A DNA stretch of 8,986 bases from JBFHRB01 sp041591915 (GCA_041591915.1 JBFHRB010000137.1:1-8986); one strand, 5' to 3'. Positions 1 through 6,710 are shown, counted from the first letter of the stretch. Notes: generated by a model from the sequence alone, not told the origin. A program made the numbers and translations.

Positions 1-741
1 CAGCACCGCCAGCAGCTCCTCACCGCCGTAGCGGTAGAGCCGATCGGTGGACCGCAGCCCGGCGAGGCAGCGCGCGGCGAGCTTCTGGAGCGCCTCGTCG
101 CCGGTCTGGTGGCCGTAGAGGTCGTTGAACGGCTTGAAGTTGTCGACGTCGATGAGGAGGACGGCGTAGGGGTTGCCGTAGCGCCGGAGCCGCTCGTGGA
201 CCTGGTCGAGCATCTCGTCCATCGCGCGGCGATTGCCGATGGCGAGCAGGGCGTCCTCGCGGGAGATGAGCTGTAGTCGCTGGTTGGCTGCCTGCAACTC
301 GCGGGTTCGGTCCTCCACGACCTGTTCCAGCGCCGCCGACTGTGCGCGCAGCAGTCGGATGTGGAATCCGACGAGGTCCGTGAACGCGACGATGCCCACG
401 AGCTTGCCGTCCTCGTCCACGACGGGCACGCGCCGGAAGCCGCGCGCCTCGATGACCTCCGCCACCTCGGAGACGGCGTCGGTGTCACGGACGGTGTGGA
501 TCGGTGCCGTCATGACGGTCGACACGGCCGCGGACTCGAGTCGCTCGTAGGCGCCCTCGCGACTCAGCAGCGCCACGAGATCGCGCTCCGAGACGATGCC
601 GACCGGCACCTCGTCACGGACGACGATGATCGACGGGACGTCGCGAACCCGGAAGAACGGGAGCACGTCGGACAGTGAGGCGTCGGGCGTCACGGTGACG
701 ACCGACGCGCTCATGATCTCGCTGATCGGCGTTGCGTCCAC
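1..741 (-). CDS. CBS-pair GGDEF diguanylate cyclase (3' end beyond window)
   Basis: Probable diguanylate cyclase making c-di-GMP from two GTP, a soluble cytoplasmic protein. The visible 247 residues hold two CBS domains (about 6-60 and 73-127; the second contains RRVPVVDEDGKLVGIV), a short helical coiled coil (about 129-158), then GGDEF sequence from about residue 160. Visible GGDEF signatures are GNRRA (169-173), the metal-binding DVDNFK (198-203), a GH..GD stretch (210-215) and the active-site loop GGEEL (239-243). An RxxD product-inhibition I-site (R230, D233) lies exactly five residues before the loop, as in PleD-type enzymes, so feedback inhibition by c-di-GMP is expected. CBS pairs commonly bind adenine nucleotides, so the input may be energy charge; that is inference. 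The GTG start at 741 follows a strong purine-rich ribosome site (GGGGGAGG, 4-base gap) and sits just before the first CBS motif; an ATG at 714 is the alternative. The gene is divergent from ilvD. Its C-terminus lies outside the window, so any extra domain (for example EAL) is unseen. Confidence 0.93.
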   Translation of the reverse strand, partial: MDATPISEIMSASVVTVTPDASLSDVLPFFRVRDVPSIIVVRDEVPVGIVSERDLVALLSREGAYERLESAAVSTVMTAPIHTVRDTDAVSEVAEVIEARGFRRVPVVDEDGKLVGIVAFTDLVGFHIRLLRAQSAALEQVVEDRTRELQAANQRLQLISREDALLAIGNRRAMDEMLDQVHERLRRYGNPYAVLLIDVDNFKPFNDLYGHQTGDEALQKLAARCLAGLRSTDRLYRYGGEELLAVL

Positions 742-765
742 CAGCCCTCCCCCGGAGACGCAACC

Positions 766-795
766 ACCCTGTCGGCCCACGGGCACTCACGTCAA
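766..795 (-). promoter_or_regulatory. Candidate promoter for the CBS-GGDEF gene
   Basis: On the minus strand, TTGACG (795-790) is a near-consensus -35 hexamer. CAGGGT (771-766), a weak -10, follows after an 18-base spacer. Transcription would start near 759, giving a leader of under 20 bases that still includes the ribosome site before the GTG start at 741. The -35 is convincing and the -10 is poor, so this is a tentative call. Confidence 0.35.
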
Positions 796-876
796 GCACC
801 TACCGGATGTGCCATCGCGCGGCCGTTCGGCTTCACTCCGCGGCGTTCAGGACACTCGCGCGCCCCGTCGGCGCCT

Positions 877-880
877 GGAG
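877..880 (+). promoter_or_regulatory. ilvD ribosome binding site
   Basis: GGAG lies seven bases before the ATG at 888. It decides the start: the reading frame stays open upstream to ATGs at 807 and 732, but the sequence there has no similarity to the family N-terminus. Confidence 0.7.
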
Positions 881-887
881 GCTACGC

Positions 888-2570
888 ATGGCCGATCCCC
901 GCCACCGCTCTCGCGACGTCACCGAGGGCTTCGAGCGCGCTCCCGCCCGCGCGATGCTCCGCGCGGTCGGCATGACGGACGAGGACTTCACGAAGCCGCA
1001 GGTCGGCGTCGTGTCCTCGTGGAACGAGGTCACGCCCTGCAACCTCCCGCTGGACCGGCTCGCGAAGCAGGCGAAGCTCGGTGTCCGCGAGGCCGGCGGG
1101 TTCCCGATCGAGTTCGTCACCGTCGCCGTCTCCGACGGGATCGCGATGGGCCACGAGGGGATGCGCGCCTCGCTGGTCAGCCGCGAGGTCATCGCGGACT
1201 CCGTCGAGACCGTCATGCACGCCGAGCGCCTCGACGGCATGGTCACGTTCGCCGGCTGCGACAAGTCGCTGCCGGGGATGATCATGGCCGCGGTCCGGAT
1301 GGACCTGCCCAGCGTGTTCCTGTACGGCGGCTCGATCCTGCCGGGCAGGCTGCACGGCAAGGACATCCAGATCCAGGACGTGTTCGAGGCCGTCGGTGCC
1401 CGCGGCCGCGACGTCATCGACGACGAGGAACTGGCCGCCATCGAGCGCAACGCCTGCCCAGGAGAGGGGTCGTGTGGCGGCATGTTCACCGCCAACACGA
1501 TGGCCTCCGCCATCGAGGCACTCGGGATGTGCCTGCCGGGCTCGGCCGCCCCGCCCGCACCGGACCCCCGACGCGACGACTTCGCCCGGCGGTCCGGCGA
1601 GGCCGTCGTCCAGCTGCTCAACGACGGCATCAGTGCCCGCCGCATCGTCACGCGCGAGGCCATCGAGAACGCCATCGCCGTCGTGATGGCCGTCGGCGGG
1701 TCGACCAACGCCGTCCTCCACCTCCTCGCCATCGCCCGCGAGGCCGAGGTCGAGCTCTCGATCGACGACTTCGACGCCATCGGCCGCCGCGTGCCGCACA
1801 TCGCCGACACCAAGCCCGGCGGCCGCTACCTGATGAGCGACCTCGACCGCATCGGCGGCGTCCCCGTCGTCATGAAGGAACTGCTCGACGCCGGCCTGCT
1901 GCACGGCGATGCGATGACCGTCACCGGACGGACGGTCGAGGAGAACCTCCGCGAGCTCGACCCGCCAGGCCCCGACGGCGAGGTCGTGCACGCGCTGAGC
2001 GATCCGATCCACGCCGACGGTGGCCTCGCGATCCTGCGCGGCTCGCTCGCACCCGAGGGCGCGGTGGTCAAGATCGCGGGCATCCCGCCCGAGCAGCACC
2101 ACTTCGAGGGTCCCGCGCGGGTCTTCGACGGCGAGCAGGCCGCGATGGAGGCCGTGCTGACGGGCCGTATCGAGCCCGGCGACGTCATCGTCATCCGCTG
2201 GGAGGGACCGAAGGGTGGGCCCGGGATGCGCGAGATGCTCGCAACCACGGCGGCGGTCAAGGGTGCCGGCCTCGGCGACTCCGTGGCCCTCATCACCGAT
2301 GGTCGATTCTCGGGGGCCACACACGGGTTCTCGATCGGCCACGTTGCCCCGGAGGCCGCGGACGGTGGTCCGATCGCGTTCCTCGAGGAGGGCGACCGCA
2401 TCACGATCGACGTCCCGAACCGGACGATCGACGTCGCCCTGGACGCCGACGTGCTGGCCGAGCGGCGCGCCGCGTGGCAGCCCCTCGAGCCGCGGTACAC
2501 GCGCGGGGTCCTCGCGAAGTACGCGCGCACCGTTCGATCCGCGTCCGAGGGCGCGACGACCTCCGTCTGA
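888..2570 (+). CDS. ilvD: Dihydroxy-acid dehydratase IlvD
   Basis: Converts 2,3-dihydroxy-isovalerate and 2,3-dihydroxy-3-methylvalerate to the 2-keto acids that precede valine, leucine and isoleucine; cytoplasmic, iron-sulfur dependent. The 560 residues match the usual family length. The three cysteines expected to hold the [2Fe-2S] cluster are C51 (in VTPCN), C124 (in GCDKSLPGM) and C196 (in PGEGSCGGMFTANTM). K126 follows in the CDK motif, and the DGRFSG motif near the C-terminus carries the likely catalytic base S475. The N-terminus from residue 20 (ARAMLRAVGM, then SSWNEVTPCN) is typical of IlvD, which supports the ATG at 888 over longer frames. A related sugar-acid dehydratase (Edd or aldonic type) is the alternative, but the short form and motif set favour IlvD. 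No other ilv gene (B, N, C, E) is nearby, so it stands apart from the rest of the pathway. Its stop codon overlaps the next start. Confidence 0.97.
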   Translation: MADPRHRSRDVTEGFERAPARAMLRAVGMTDEDFTKPQVGVVSSWNEVTPCNLPLDRLAKQAKLGVREAGGFPIEFVTVAVSDGIAMGHEGMRASLVSREVIADSVETVMHAERLDGMVTFAGCDKSLPGMIMAAVRMDLPSVFLYGGSILPGRLHGKDIQIQDVFEAVGARGRDVIDDEELAAIERNACPGEGSCGGMFTANTMASAIEALGMCLPGSAAPPAPDPRRDDFARRSGEAVVQLLNDGISARRIVTREAIENAIAVVMAVGGSTNAVLHLLAIAREAEVELSIDDFDAIGRRVPHIADTKPGGRYLMSDLDRIGGVPVVMKELLDAGLLHGDAMTVTGRTVEENLRELDPPGPDGEVVHALSDPIHADGGLAILRGSLAPEGAVVKIAGIPPEQHHFEGPARVFDGEQAAMEAVLTGRIEPGDVIVIRWEGPKGGPGMREMLATTAAVKGAGLGDSVALITDGRFSGATHGFSIGHVAPEAADGGPIAFLEEGDRITIDVPNRTIDVALDADVLAERRAAWQPLEPRYTRGVLAKYARTVRSASEGATTSV

Positions 2571-3037
2571 TGCGCTTCGAGGAACTGCGCTTCGTCTGCG
2601 AGGAAGCCGCCAAGAAGCTCCTCGCGGACCATGAACGGCCGCTGCCGCCGACCGTGGTGCTGCCCGGGCCAGAGCGGACGCAGCTGGTCACGCTGCCGGG
2701 CTTCCCCGACGACGACGAGGCGCGTCACGACCTGCTGGCCAACCTCGCAACCGACGAGATCGTGGCGAAGGCCATCCCCGCGTGGGGCTTCCTCGCCGAG
2801 GCCGACGTCGGCGGCGTCCCGGCCGTGATCGCGGTCTACGGCGCCCGCAAGCATGCGCCGCGCATCACCGCCGCCGCGGTGGAGGGCACGTCGCTTCGGG
2901 AGTTCCAGCCGGAGGAGGAGCTCGACCCGACGGCCATGCCGTTCCTGCACCCCCTCCAGCACGCCGTCGACTCGCTCCCCGCGGTCGAGACCGTGGACCG
3001 CACGGTCGACCTCCTCGGCGGCGAGGGCCCGGCCTGA
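2570..3037 (+). CDS. Uncharacterised 155-residue protein coupled to ilvD
   Basis: I do not recognise this family. The ATG at 2570 shares its A with the ilvD TGA (TGATG), so translation is probably coupled by termination and re-initiation and the two are co-transcribed. The protein is soluble and acidic: an amphipathic N-terminal helix with a KK pair (about 3-20), then a proline-rich stretch (PLPPTVVLPGP, about 24-34), a PGFPDDDEARHDLL segment (43-56), and a probable beta core (FLAEADVGGVPAVIAVYG, about 74-91). Near the end is the segment FLHPLQHAVDSL. It has a single cysteine (C10), no membrane segment, no signal peptide and no metal-binding motif I can name. Codon use matches its neighbours, so it is a real, resident gene. 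Its function is unknown; the link to ilvD is positional only. Confidence 0.82.
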   Translation: MRFEELRFVCEEAAKKLLADHERPLPPTVVLPGPERTQLVTLPGFPDDDEARHDLLANLATDEIVAKAIPAWGFLAEADVGGVPAVIAVYGARKHAPRITAAAVEGTSLREFQPEEELDPTAMPFLHPLQHAVDSLPAVETVDRTVDLLGGEGPA

Positions 3038-3038
3038 C

Positions 3039-3620
3039 CTACCAGCGCGGTGCGTCGAGGGTGACGCCCGCCTCCTCCGCCGCCGCGCGGTACTGGCGCG
3101 CCAGGGTCTCGACCGTCTCGTGGGCGTTGAGGCCACTCGGGTTCCCGCACAGCCAGAGCGTCGCCCCCGCGAGCCTGACCTCTTGCCGCCCCTTCGCCGC
3201 GGACGGTCGGCCGAAGGCCTGGCGGTAGGCCGTGATGCCCGCGATGGCGACGACCTGTGGCTGCCAGGACTCGAGCCGGTCCACGAGCTGCTGCGCTCCC
3301 TCGCGGAGCTCCCGTCGTGACAGCTCGTCAGCACGTGCGGTCGCACGCGGACAGATGTTGGTGATGGCGACACCGCGGCCGACGAGGTGCTCGCGATCCT
3401 CGGGCGTGAACCCGGCCGCCTGGTCGATCTGGTGCGTGGTGATCCCCGCGAGGTGCAGCGCCGGGTAGAAGCGGTTCCCCGGGTGTGCGAAGTGGGTGTT
3501 CGTGGCTGCCGTCCAGAGCCCGGGGTTGATGCCCACGATGACGAGTCGGACGTCGTCGCCGACGAGGTCGTCGACGGTCGCATCACGGAACGACTCGAGC
3601 TGTTCGCGGGTGAAGCCCAT
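3039..3620 (-). CDS. mug: G/U mismatch-specific DNA glycosylase (Mug family)
   Basis: Base-excision repair enzyme of the uracil-DNA glycosylase superfamily, expected to remove uracil, ethenocytosine or thymine opposite guanine, the products of cytosine deamination. That is a relevant threat in so GC-rich a genome. The 193 residues contain motif 1 GINPG (30-34), where N32 matches the catalytic asparagine of E. coli Mug, then FAHPGNRFYPAL (44-55). The C-terminal motif NPSGLNA (160-166) matches the NPSGLS helix-intercalating loop. The middle (TNICPRATARADELS, 87-101) follows the family pattern. The ATG at 3620 shares one base with the stop of the upstream thioesterase gene (TGATG) and has no clear ribosome site of its own, so translation is likely coupled. 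It ends one base from the convergent gene at 3037. Confidence 0.94.
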   Translation of the reverse strand: MGFTREQLESFRDATVDDLVGDDVRLVIVGINPGLWTAATNTHFAHPGNRFYPALHLAGITTHQIDQAAGFTPEDREHLVGRGVAITNICPRATARADELSRRELREGAQQLVDRLESWQPQVVAIAGITAYRQAFGRPSAAKGRQEVRLAGATLWLCGNPSGLNAHETVETLARQYRAAAEEAGVTLDAPRW

Positions 3621-4237
3621 CAGACGGCGCGGAACCGTTCGGGACCAACGGTGATGAACGTGCCGGTCGACGAGGCGATGAGCCGACCCTCGGCGGTGGC
3701 CTCAGCCGTGACCTCGAGCTTGCGGCCGTCCCGATGGACGACACGCGCACGCAGCTGCAGCGGCTGCTGGATCGGCATGCCCTCGTGGTACTGGACGGTC
3801 ATCGTGCCGGTGAAGCCGGGCTGCCGCTCGAGGGTGAGGATGTAGCCCATGATGTCGTCGCACAGCGCCGCGACGATCCCGCCATGGGCACGCCCGGGCG
3901 CGCCTTCGAAGGCGAGTCCGAGCGTCACGTCGGCGACGGCCTCATCGCCTTCGCGACGCACGTCCATGGCGATGCCGAGCGGGTTCCAGGCGCCCGACAC
4001 GAAGCAGTCGGCGAAGTGCGAGATCCGCTCGCCGTCGGCGATGTCGACGTCGAACATCTGGCGCTTGAGCTCGAGGAGGTCGCGCCGTCGCTCCGGTCCG
4101 ACCATGACACGCTCGCGCAGCTGCGTGGCGGTCGCCGCGATCTCGCGGAGGAGCTCGGCGTCCGTGTCGTGGCCGACGACCGCGTGGCCCAACTCGCGGA
4201 GCGCCTCAGCCGCGAGGGCGCGGGCATCGTTGGTCAC
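3620..4237 (-). CDS. PaaI/THEM4-like hotdog-fold thioesterase
   Basis: Probable acyl-CoA thioesterase, cytoplasmic, 205 residues. The hotdog domain covers about 75-200. It has the family signature PGRAHGGIVAALCDD (114-128): H118-G119-G120 followed by the helix carrying the likely catalytic acid D127. The later strands (TMTVQYHEGMP, about 144-154, and LQLRARVVHRDGRKLEV) fit the fold, and STGTFITV is the usual final strand. The N-terminal 70 residues are predicted helical and charged, longer than in minimal PaaI proteins and more like the THEM4-type arrangement. The substrate cannot be told from sequence. The GTG start at 4237 has a good ribosome site (GGAG, 6-base gap). The gene follows the kinase gene after 45 bases and overlaps mug, so it is the middle gene of a probable three-gene operon. 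Confidence 0.88.
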   Translation of the reverse strand: MTNDARALAAEALRELGHAVVGHDTDAELLREIAATATQLRERVMVGPERRRDLLELKRQMFDVDIADGERISHFADCFVSGAWNPLGIAMDVRREGDEAVADVTLGLAFEGAPGRAHGGIVAALCDDIMGYILTLERQPGFTGTMTVQYHEGMPIQQPLQLRARVVHRDGRKLEVTAEATAEGRLIASSTGTFITVGPERFRAV

Positions 4238-4277
4238 GTGCGTCTCCGAGGGTCGGCGGAGGCCGCAGGGTAACGAG

Positions 4278-4290
4278 CGTGCTCAGCACG
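4278..4290 (-). other. Small inverted repeat over the kinase stop codon
   Basis: CGTGC and GCACG flank a three-base loop that is the TGA stop codon itself. The stem is only five base pairs and no T-run follows, so it is not a convincing terminator. It leaves read-through into the thioesterase gene likely. Confidence 0.3.
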
Positions 4291-6301
4291 CCGGCAGCCG
4301 CACCACGAAGGTCGAGCCCTCGCCCAGCACGCTCTCCACGCTGACGTCGCCACCGTGTCCACGCGCGATGCCACGCGAGATGAACAGGCCCAGCCCGGTC
4401 GATCCACGTCGCTCGCCGCTCGAGCCCCGGGCGAAGCGCTCGAACACCCGGTCGAGGTTCTCGGGGGCGATGCCCTCGCCCCGGTCCGCGACCCGGAGTT
4501 CGAGGGACGGGCCAGCCCGGGTGAGGCTGAGGGCGACGTTCGTGCCCTCGTCGGAGTACTTGAGGGCGTTGTCGATGAGGTTCTGGACGATCCGTGAGAG
4601 CTGGGCTCGGTCGCCGACGGCGCAGAGGCCGGGCGGCGCGTCGACGACCTCGACGCGAGGGAGGGTGGCCTCGTCGTACAACGCCAGCACCTCGGCGATG
4701 ACCTCGGCGAGGTCGACGGGTGCCCGTTCGGCCGGCTCGACGTCGCCGGACTCCATCCGCGCCGCGAGCAGGAGGTCCTCGACCCTCGCGACGAGGCGGT
4801 TGGCCTGGCGCTCCATGACCTCGAGGTACTGCGCACGCTGCTCGGGTGCGACCGAGTCGCCGAACCGACGCAGCGTGCGCGTGAATCCGACCAACCCGGT
4901 CAGGGGTGTCCGAAGGTCGTGCGTGATGCCGGCGATGTAGTCCTCGCGCAGCTGCTGCAGCTCCCGCAGGGACGAGACCGTGCTCTGCTCGCGGCGGTAC
5001 AGCCGTGCGTTGTCGATGGCGAGCGCAGCCTGCTGCGCGGCGGCAGCGCCCACCTGCTGGCAGAGGTTGGTGAAGCCGCGCGGATTCGCCTGGGTGTGGG
5101 CGACCGCCAGGACGCCGATCTCGCGGTCGGCCACGCGTAGGGGGATCCCGAACACGGAGACCGCACCGGCCTCGTGGTGCCAGGGTCCGCTGGCGAAGTC
5201 GCAGCTCGACACGTCCTGCACGATGATCTCGGTGCCCTCGCTCATCACCTCGATGGCGAGGTCACGGCCATCGGGATCGGCGTCGAGGTCGACGTCGGTC
5301 GCGTGGAGGTGCACGAGGCGCAGCTCGTCATCCTCATCTCGCAGGTAGATGGCGGCGCGCTCGCAGGACAGGGCCGCCGCAGCGTGCTCGCAGATCCGCG
5401 TGAGCGATTCCTCGAGCTCGAGACCTGCGGAGCTCGCGACGCGAGCGGTCGCCTCGAGGATCTCGATCTTGCCCTCGAGCTCGCCGATCAGCGCGGCGCG
5501 CTGCAGCGCGATCCATGCCTCGTCGGCGATGGCCCTCGCGGTCGACACGATGCTCGGGTCCGTGGGCGTCCCGTCGGGATACAGGAGCGCGAGGACATCG
5601 CGCTCGGTGGGCGGGCCCATGGCGACGAACATGGCGGGCACGTCGCCTGCGGCTGGCAGCGAGAGCGACCCGAACTGCGGCTCGCCGAGCGCCGCGAACG
5701 ACCAGGGCTCGTCTCCGCCGAAGTCGAGCTCCAACGACTCGGCGTCCTCCTGGACGCCTCCGAGCATCCGCGACCCGTGAAGGTGACGACCTGGTTCGCA
5801 CGGTCGCAGCACGACCCCGCCGGACGCGCCGACCAGCCGGGGCAGGGCCGTCGCCAGCGCCTTGATGACGTCCTCTTCCGTGACGGCGTCCACGAGCGCG
5901 CGGCTCAGCTCGTTGCGGCGCCCGGCACGGACCTCGTCGCTGGCCGGCTCGGAGAAGAACGCTCCGACGACCGGCCGGCCGTCGTCGTCCTCGAAGGTGA
6001 GCACACCATGGACCTCGAACGTGACCTCGTGGCCGTCACGGTGCCGGCGGGTCACGAACTCCCGACTGACGCCACCTGACGTCACCCGCGCCAGGCCTGC
6101 GTCATAGTGCTCGGCCGACTCGATGACGCTCGGATCCCGCTTCCCCAGGACCTCCTCGGCCGTCCAGCCGAGCATGCGTGCGGCCTCCACGTTCCAGGCG
6201 ATGACCGACCCGGCCGCGTCGACGGCCGCGAAGCCCATGGGCAGGGCGTCGACGGCAGCTCGGTGGAGCGATCCTGACACCGTGGTCCGTTCCTCTCGCA
6301 T
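4283..6301 (-). CDS. Soluble PAS/GAF sensor histidine kinase
   Basis: Sensor kinase of a two-component system, 672 residues, with no transmembrane segment, so it senses cytoplasmic signals. Domains in order: PAS (about 12-118, with VIAWN and a PAC-like RHRDGHEVTFEV); a diverged GAF-like region (about 130-285); a short coiled coil (about 278-300); a clear GAF domain (about 300-445, FGIPLRVADREIGVLAVAH). HisKA follows with the phospho-acceptor H461 in ITHDLRTPLTG. The ATPase domain has the N box (NLIDNALKYS, N578), D/G1 box (DRGEGI, D606), F box (VFERFARG) and G2 box (GLGL, 636-639). All catalytic boxes look intact. No response regulator is in the window. The ATG at 6301 is chosen because the PAS domain starts soon after; the frame stays open to 6406 but that part is unlike the family. 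The ribosome site is weak (GGGG close to the ATG) and sits in a possible hairpin. The ligand is unknown. Confidence 0.93.
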   Translation of the reverse strand: MREERTTVSGSLHRAAVDALPMGFAAVDAAGSVIAWNVEAARMLGWTAEEVLGKRDPSVIESAEHYDAGLARVTSGGVSREFVTRRHRDGHEVTFEVHGVLTFEDDDGRPVVGAFFSEPASDEVRAGRRNELSRALVDAVTEEDVIKALATALPRLVGASGGVVLRPCEPGRHLHGSRMLGGVQEDAESLELDFGGDEPWSFAALGEPQFGSLSLPAAGDVPAMFVAMGPPTERDVLALLYPDGTPTDPSIVSTARAIADEAWIALQRAALIGELEGKIEILEATARVASSAGLELEESLTRICEHAAAALSCERAAIYLRDEDDELRLVHLHATDVDLDADPDGRDLAIEVMSEGTEIIVQDVSSCDFASGPWHHEAGAVSVFGIPLRVADREIGVLAVAHTQANPRGFTNLCQQVGAAAAQQAALAIDNARLYRREQSTVSSLRELQQLREDYIAGITHDLRTPLTGLVGFTRTLRRFGDSVAPEQRAQYLEVMERQANRLVARVEDLLLAARMESGDVEPAERAPVDLAEVIAEVLALYDEATLPRVEVVDAPPGLCAVGDRAQLSRIVQNLIDNALKYSDEGTNVALSLTRAGPSLELRVADRGEGIAPENLDRVFERFARGSSGERRGSTGLGLFISRGIARGHGGDVSVESVLGEGSTFVVRLPAC

Positions 6302-6318
6302 GTGCCCCAACCGGCACA
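6301..6318 (-). promoter_or_regulatory. Hairpin-forming repeat at the kinase start codon
   Basis: TGTGCC and GGCACA form a perfect 6-bp inverted repeat with a 6-base loop. The last paired base is the A of the ATG at 6301, and the only Shine-Dalgarno-like run (GGTTGGGG) falls in the loop and 3' arm. In the mRNA this would partly hide the start site. Whether it has a role is inference. Confidence 0.35.
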
Positions 6319-6473
6319 CGTGCGCCTCGACTGTACTGTCTGCAACTATCCCATCGCGCGCCATCGCCGAAACGCGCCATTTCGCGCTGCCCGGCTGGAC
6401 GCGCACAGCGGGCCACCGCTCCTAGGGTTGTCGCCGACGACCCCCTCGATGCCGCGGAGGCGGAGGAGCTCCG
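6302..6473. other. Divergent intergenic region between kinase and HiPIP-like gene
   Basis: A 172-base spacer that contains a locally less GC-rich stretch at about 6329-6352, the likely promoter zone. On the minus strand GATAGT and TACAGT resemble -10 hexamers for the kinase gene, but neither has a good -35 at 17-18 bases. A plus-strand -10 candidate is listed separately. A CACGTG palindrome (6317-6322) is present; no known operator is recognised. Confidence 0.5.
6423..6428 (+). promoter_or_regulatory. Candidate -10 element for the HiPIP-like gene
   Basis: TAGGGT keeps the TA and final T of a -10 hexamer and lies 45 bases before the ATG at 6474. No matching -35 is visible at 16-18 bases upstream, so this is weak. 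Confidence 0.25.
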
Positions 6474-6710
6474 ATGACCGACCCCCTTCCCGAACCCACC
6501 GAGGTCGACGAGAAGAAGGCCGTCGCGCTGCAGCACCTCATCGAGGACAGCGTCCTCCGAGCCGTGCCGCAGGGCGACGAGCGCTGTGACAACTGCCTCT
6601 ACTACCTCAACCCCGACGACAAGCTCGCGTACTGCTGGCACCCCAAGCTGCGCATCCTCGTCGGCGCAGAGTGGTGGTGTCAGTGGTGGGAGGAGATCCC
6701 CGAGGCCTGA
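6474..6710 (+). CDS. Small HiPIP-like four-cysteine protein, probably [4Fe-4S]
   Basis: A 78-residue protein with four cysteines, C38, C41, C54 and C69, in the spacing C-x2-C-x12-C-x14-C. Aromatic residues surround the last one (EWWCQWW, 66-72). This layout (CxxC followed by aromatics, a third Cys, then a Trp-Cys-x2-Trp ending) resembles high-potential iron-sulfur proteins and the HiPIP-fold small subunits of some glycyl-radical enzymes. It therefore most likely binds one [4Fe-4S] cluster; a structural zinc site is the alternative. Unlike classical HiPIPs it has no Tat or Sec signal: the N-terminal 37 residues are acidic and then helical, so it should be cytosolic. The ATG at 6474 has a strong ribosome site (GGAGGAG, 5-base gap). 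It is divergent from the kinase gene, and its last 31 bases overlap the end of the convergent CorC-type gene. The reaction or partner is unknown. Confidence 0.82.
   Translation: MTDPLPEPTEVDEKKAVALQHLIEDSVLRAVPQGDERCDNCLYYLNPDDKLAYCWHPKLRILVGAEWWCQWWEEIPEA

Larger units (their letters stand above)
742..887. other. Divergent intergenic region between the cyclase gene and ilvD
   Basis: A 146-base spacer must carry both promoters. A candidate minus-strand promoter is listed separately. For ilvD I see no hexamer pair I would defend. I also see no T-box, no attenuator-like run of Leu/Ile/Val codons and no convincing terminator. The ATG at 807 is in frame with ilvD and would only lengthen it, so it is not a leader peptide. 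Confidence 0.6.

Noticed and set aside
732..887. Upstream in-frame ATGs (732, 807) extending ilvD by up to 52 residues
   Set aside because: No family similarity there, the ATG at 888 has a ribosome site and a typical IlvD N-terminus, and the 732 start would overlap the divergent cyclase gene.
882..2342. 486-codon minus-strand open frame opposite ilvD
   Set aside because: High GC keeps the antisense frame free of stops; composition is biased (His, Asp, Gly) and no motif is seen, while ilvD on the other strand is certain.
596..2569. Open plus-strand frame that runs through ilvD into the 155-residue protein
   Set aside because: Arg/Pro/Gly-rich shadow of ilvD in another frame. Only the part from the ATG at 2570 has normal protein composition.
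1826..3586. 586-codon minus-strand open frame
   Set aside because: Ser/Arg/Pro-rich shadow crossing ilvD, the 155-residue gene and mug; no domain visible.
5174..6079. 301-codon plus-strand open frame opposite the kinase
   Set aside because: Antisense shadow of a clear multi-domain kinase; no start signal or motif.
6302..6406. 35-residue N-terminal extension of the kinase
   Set aside because: It lies in the likely promoter region, has no good ribosome site and adds nothing to the PAS domain.
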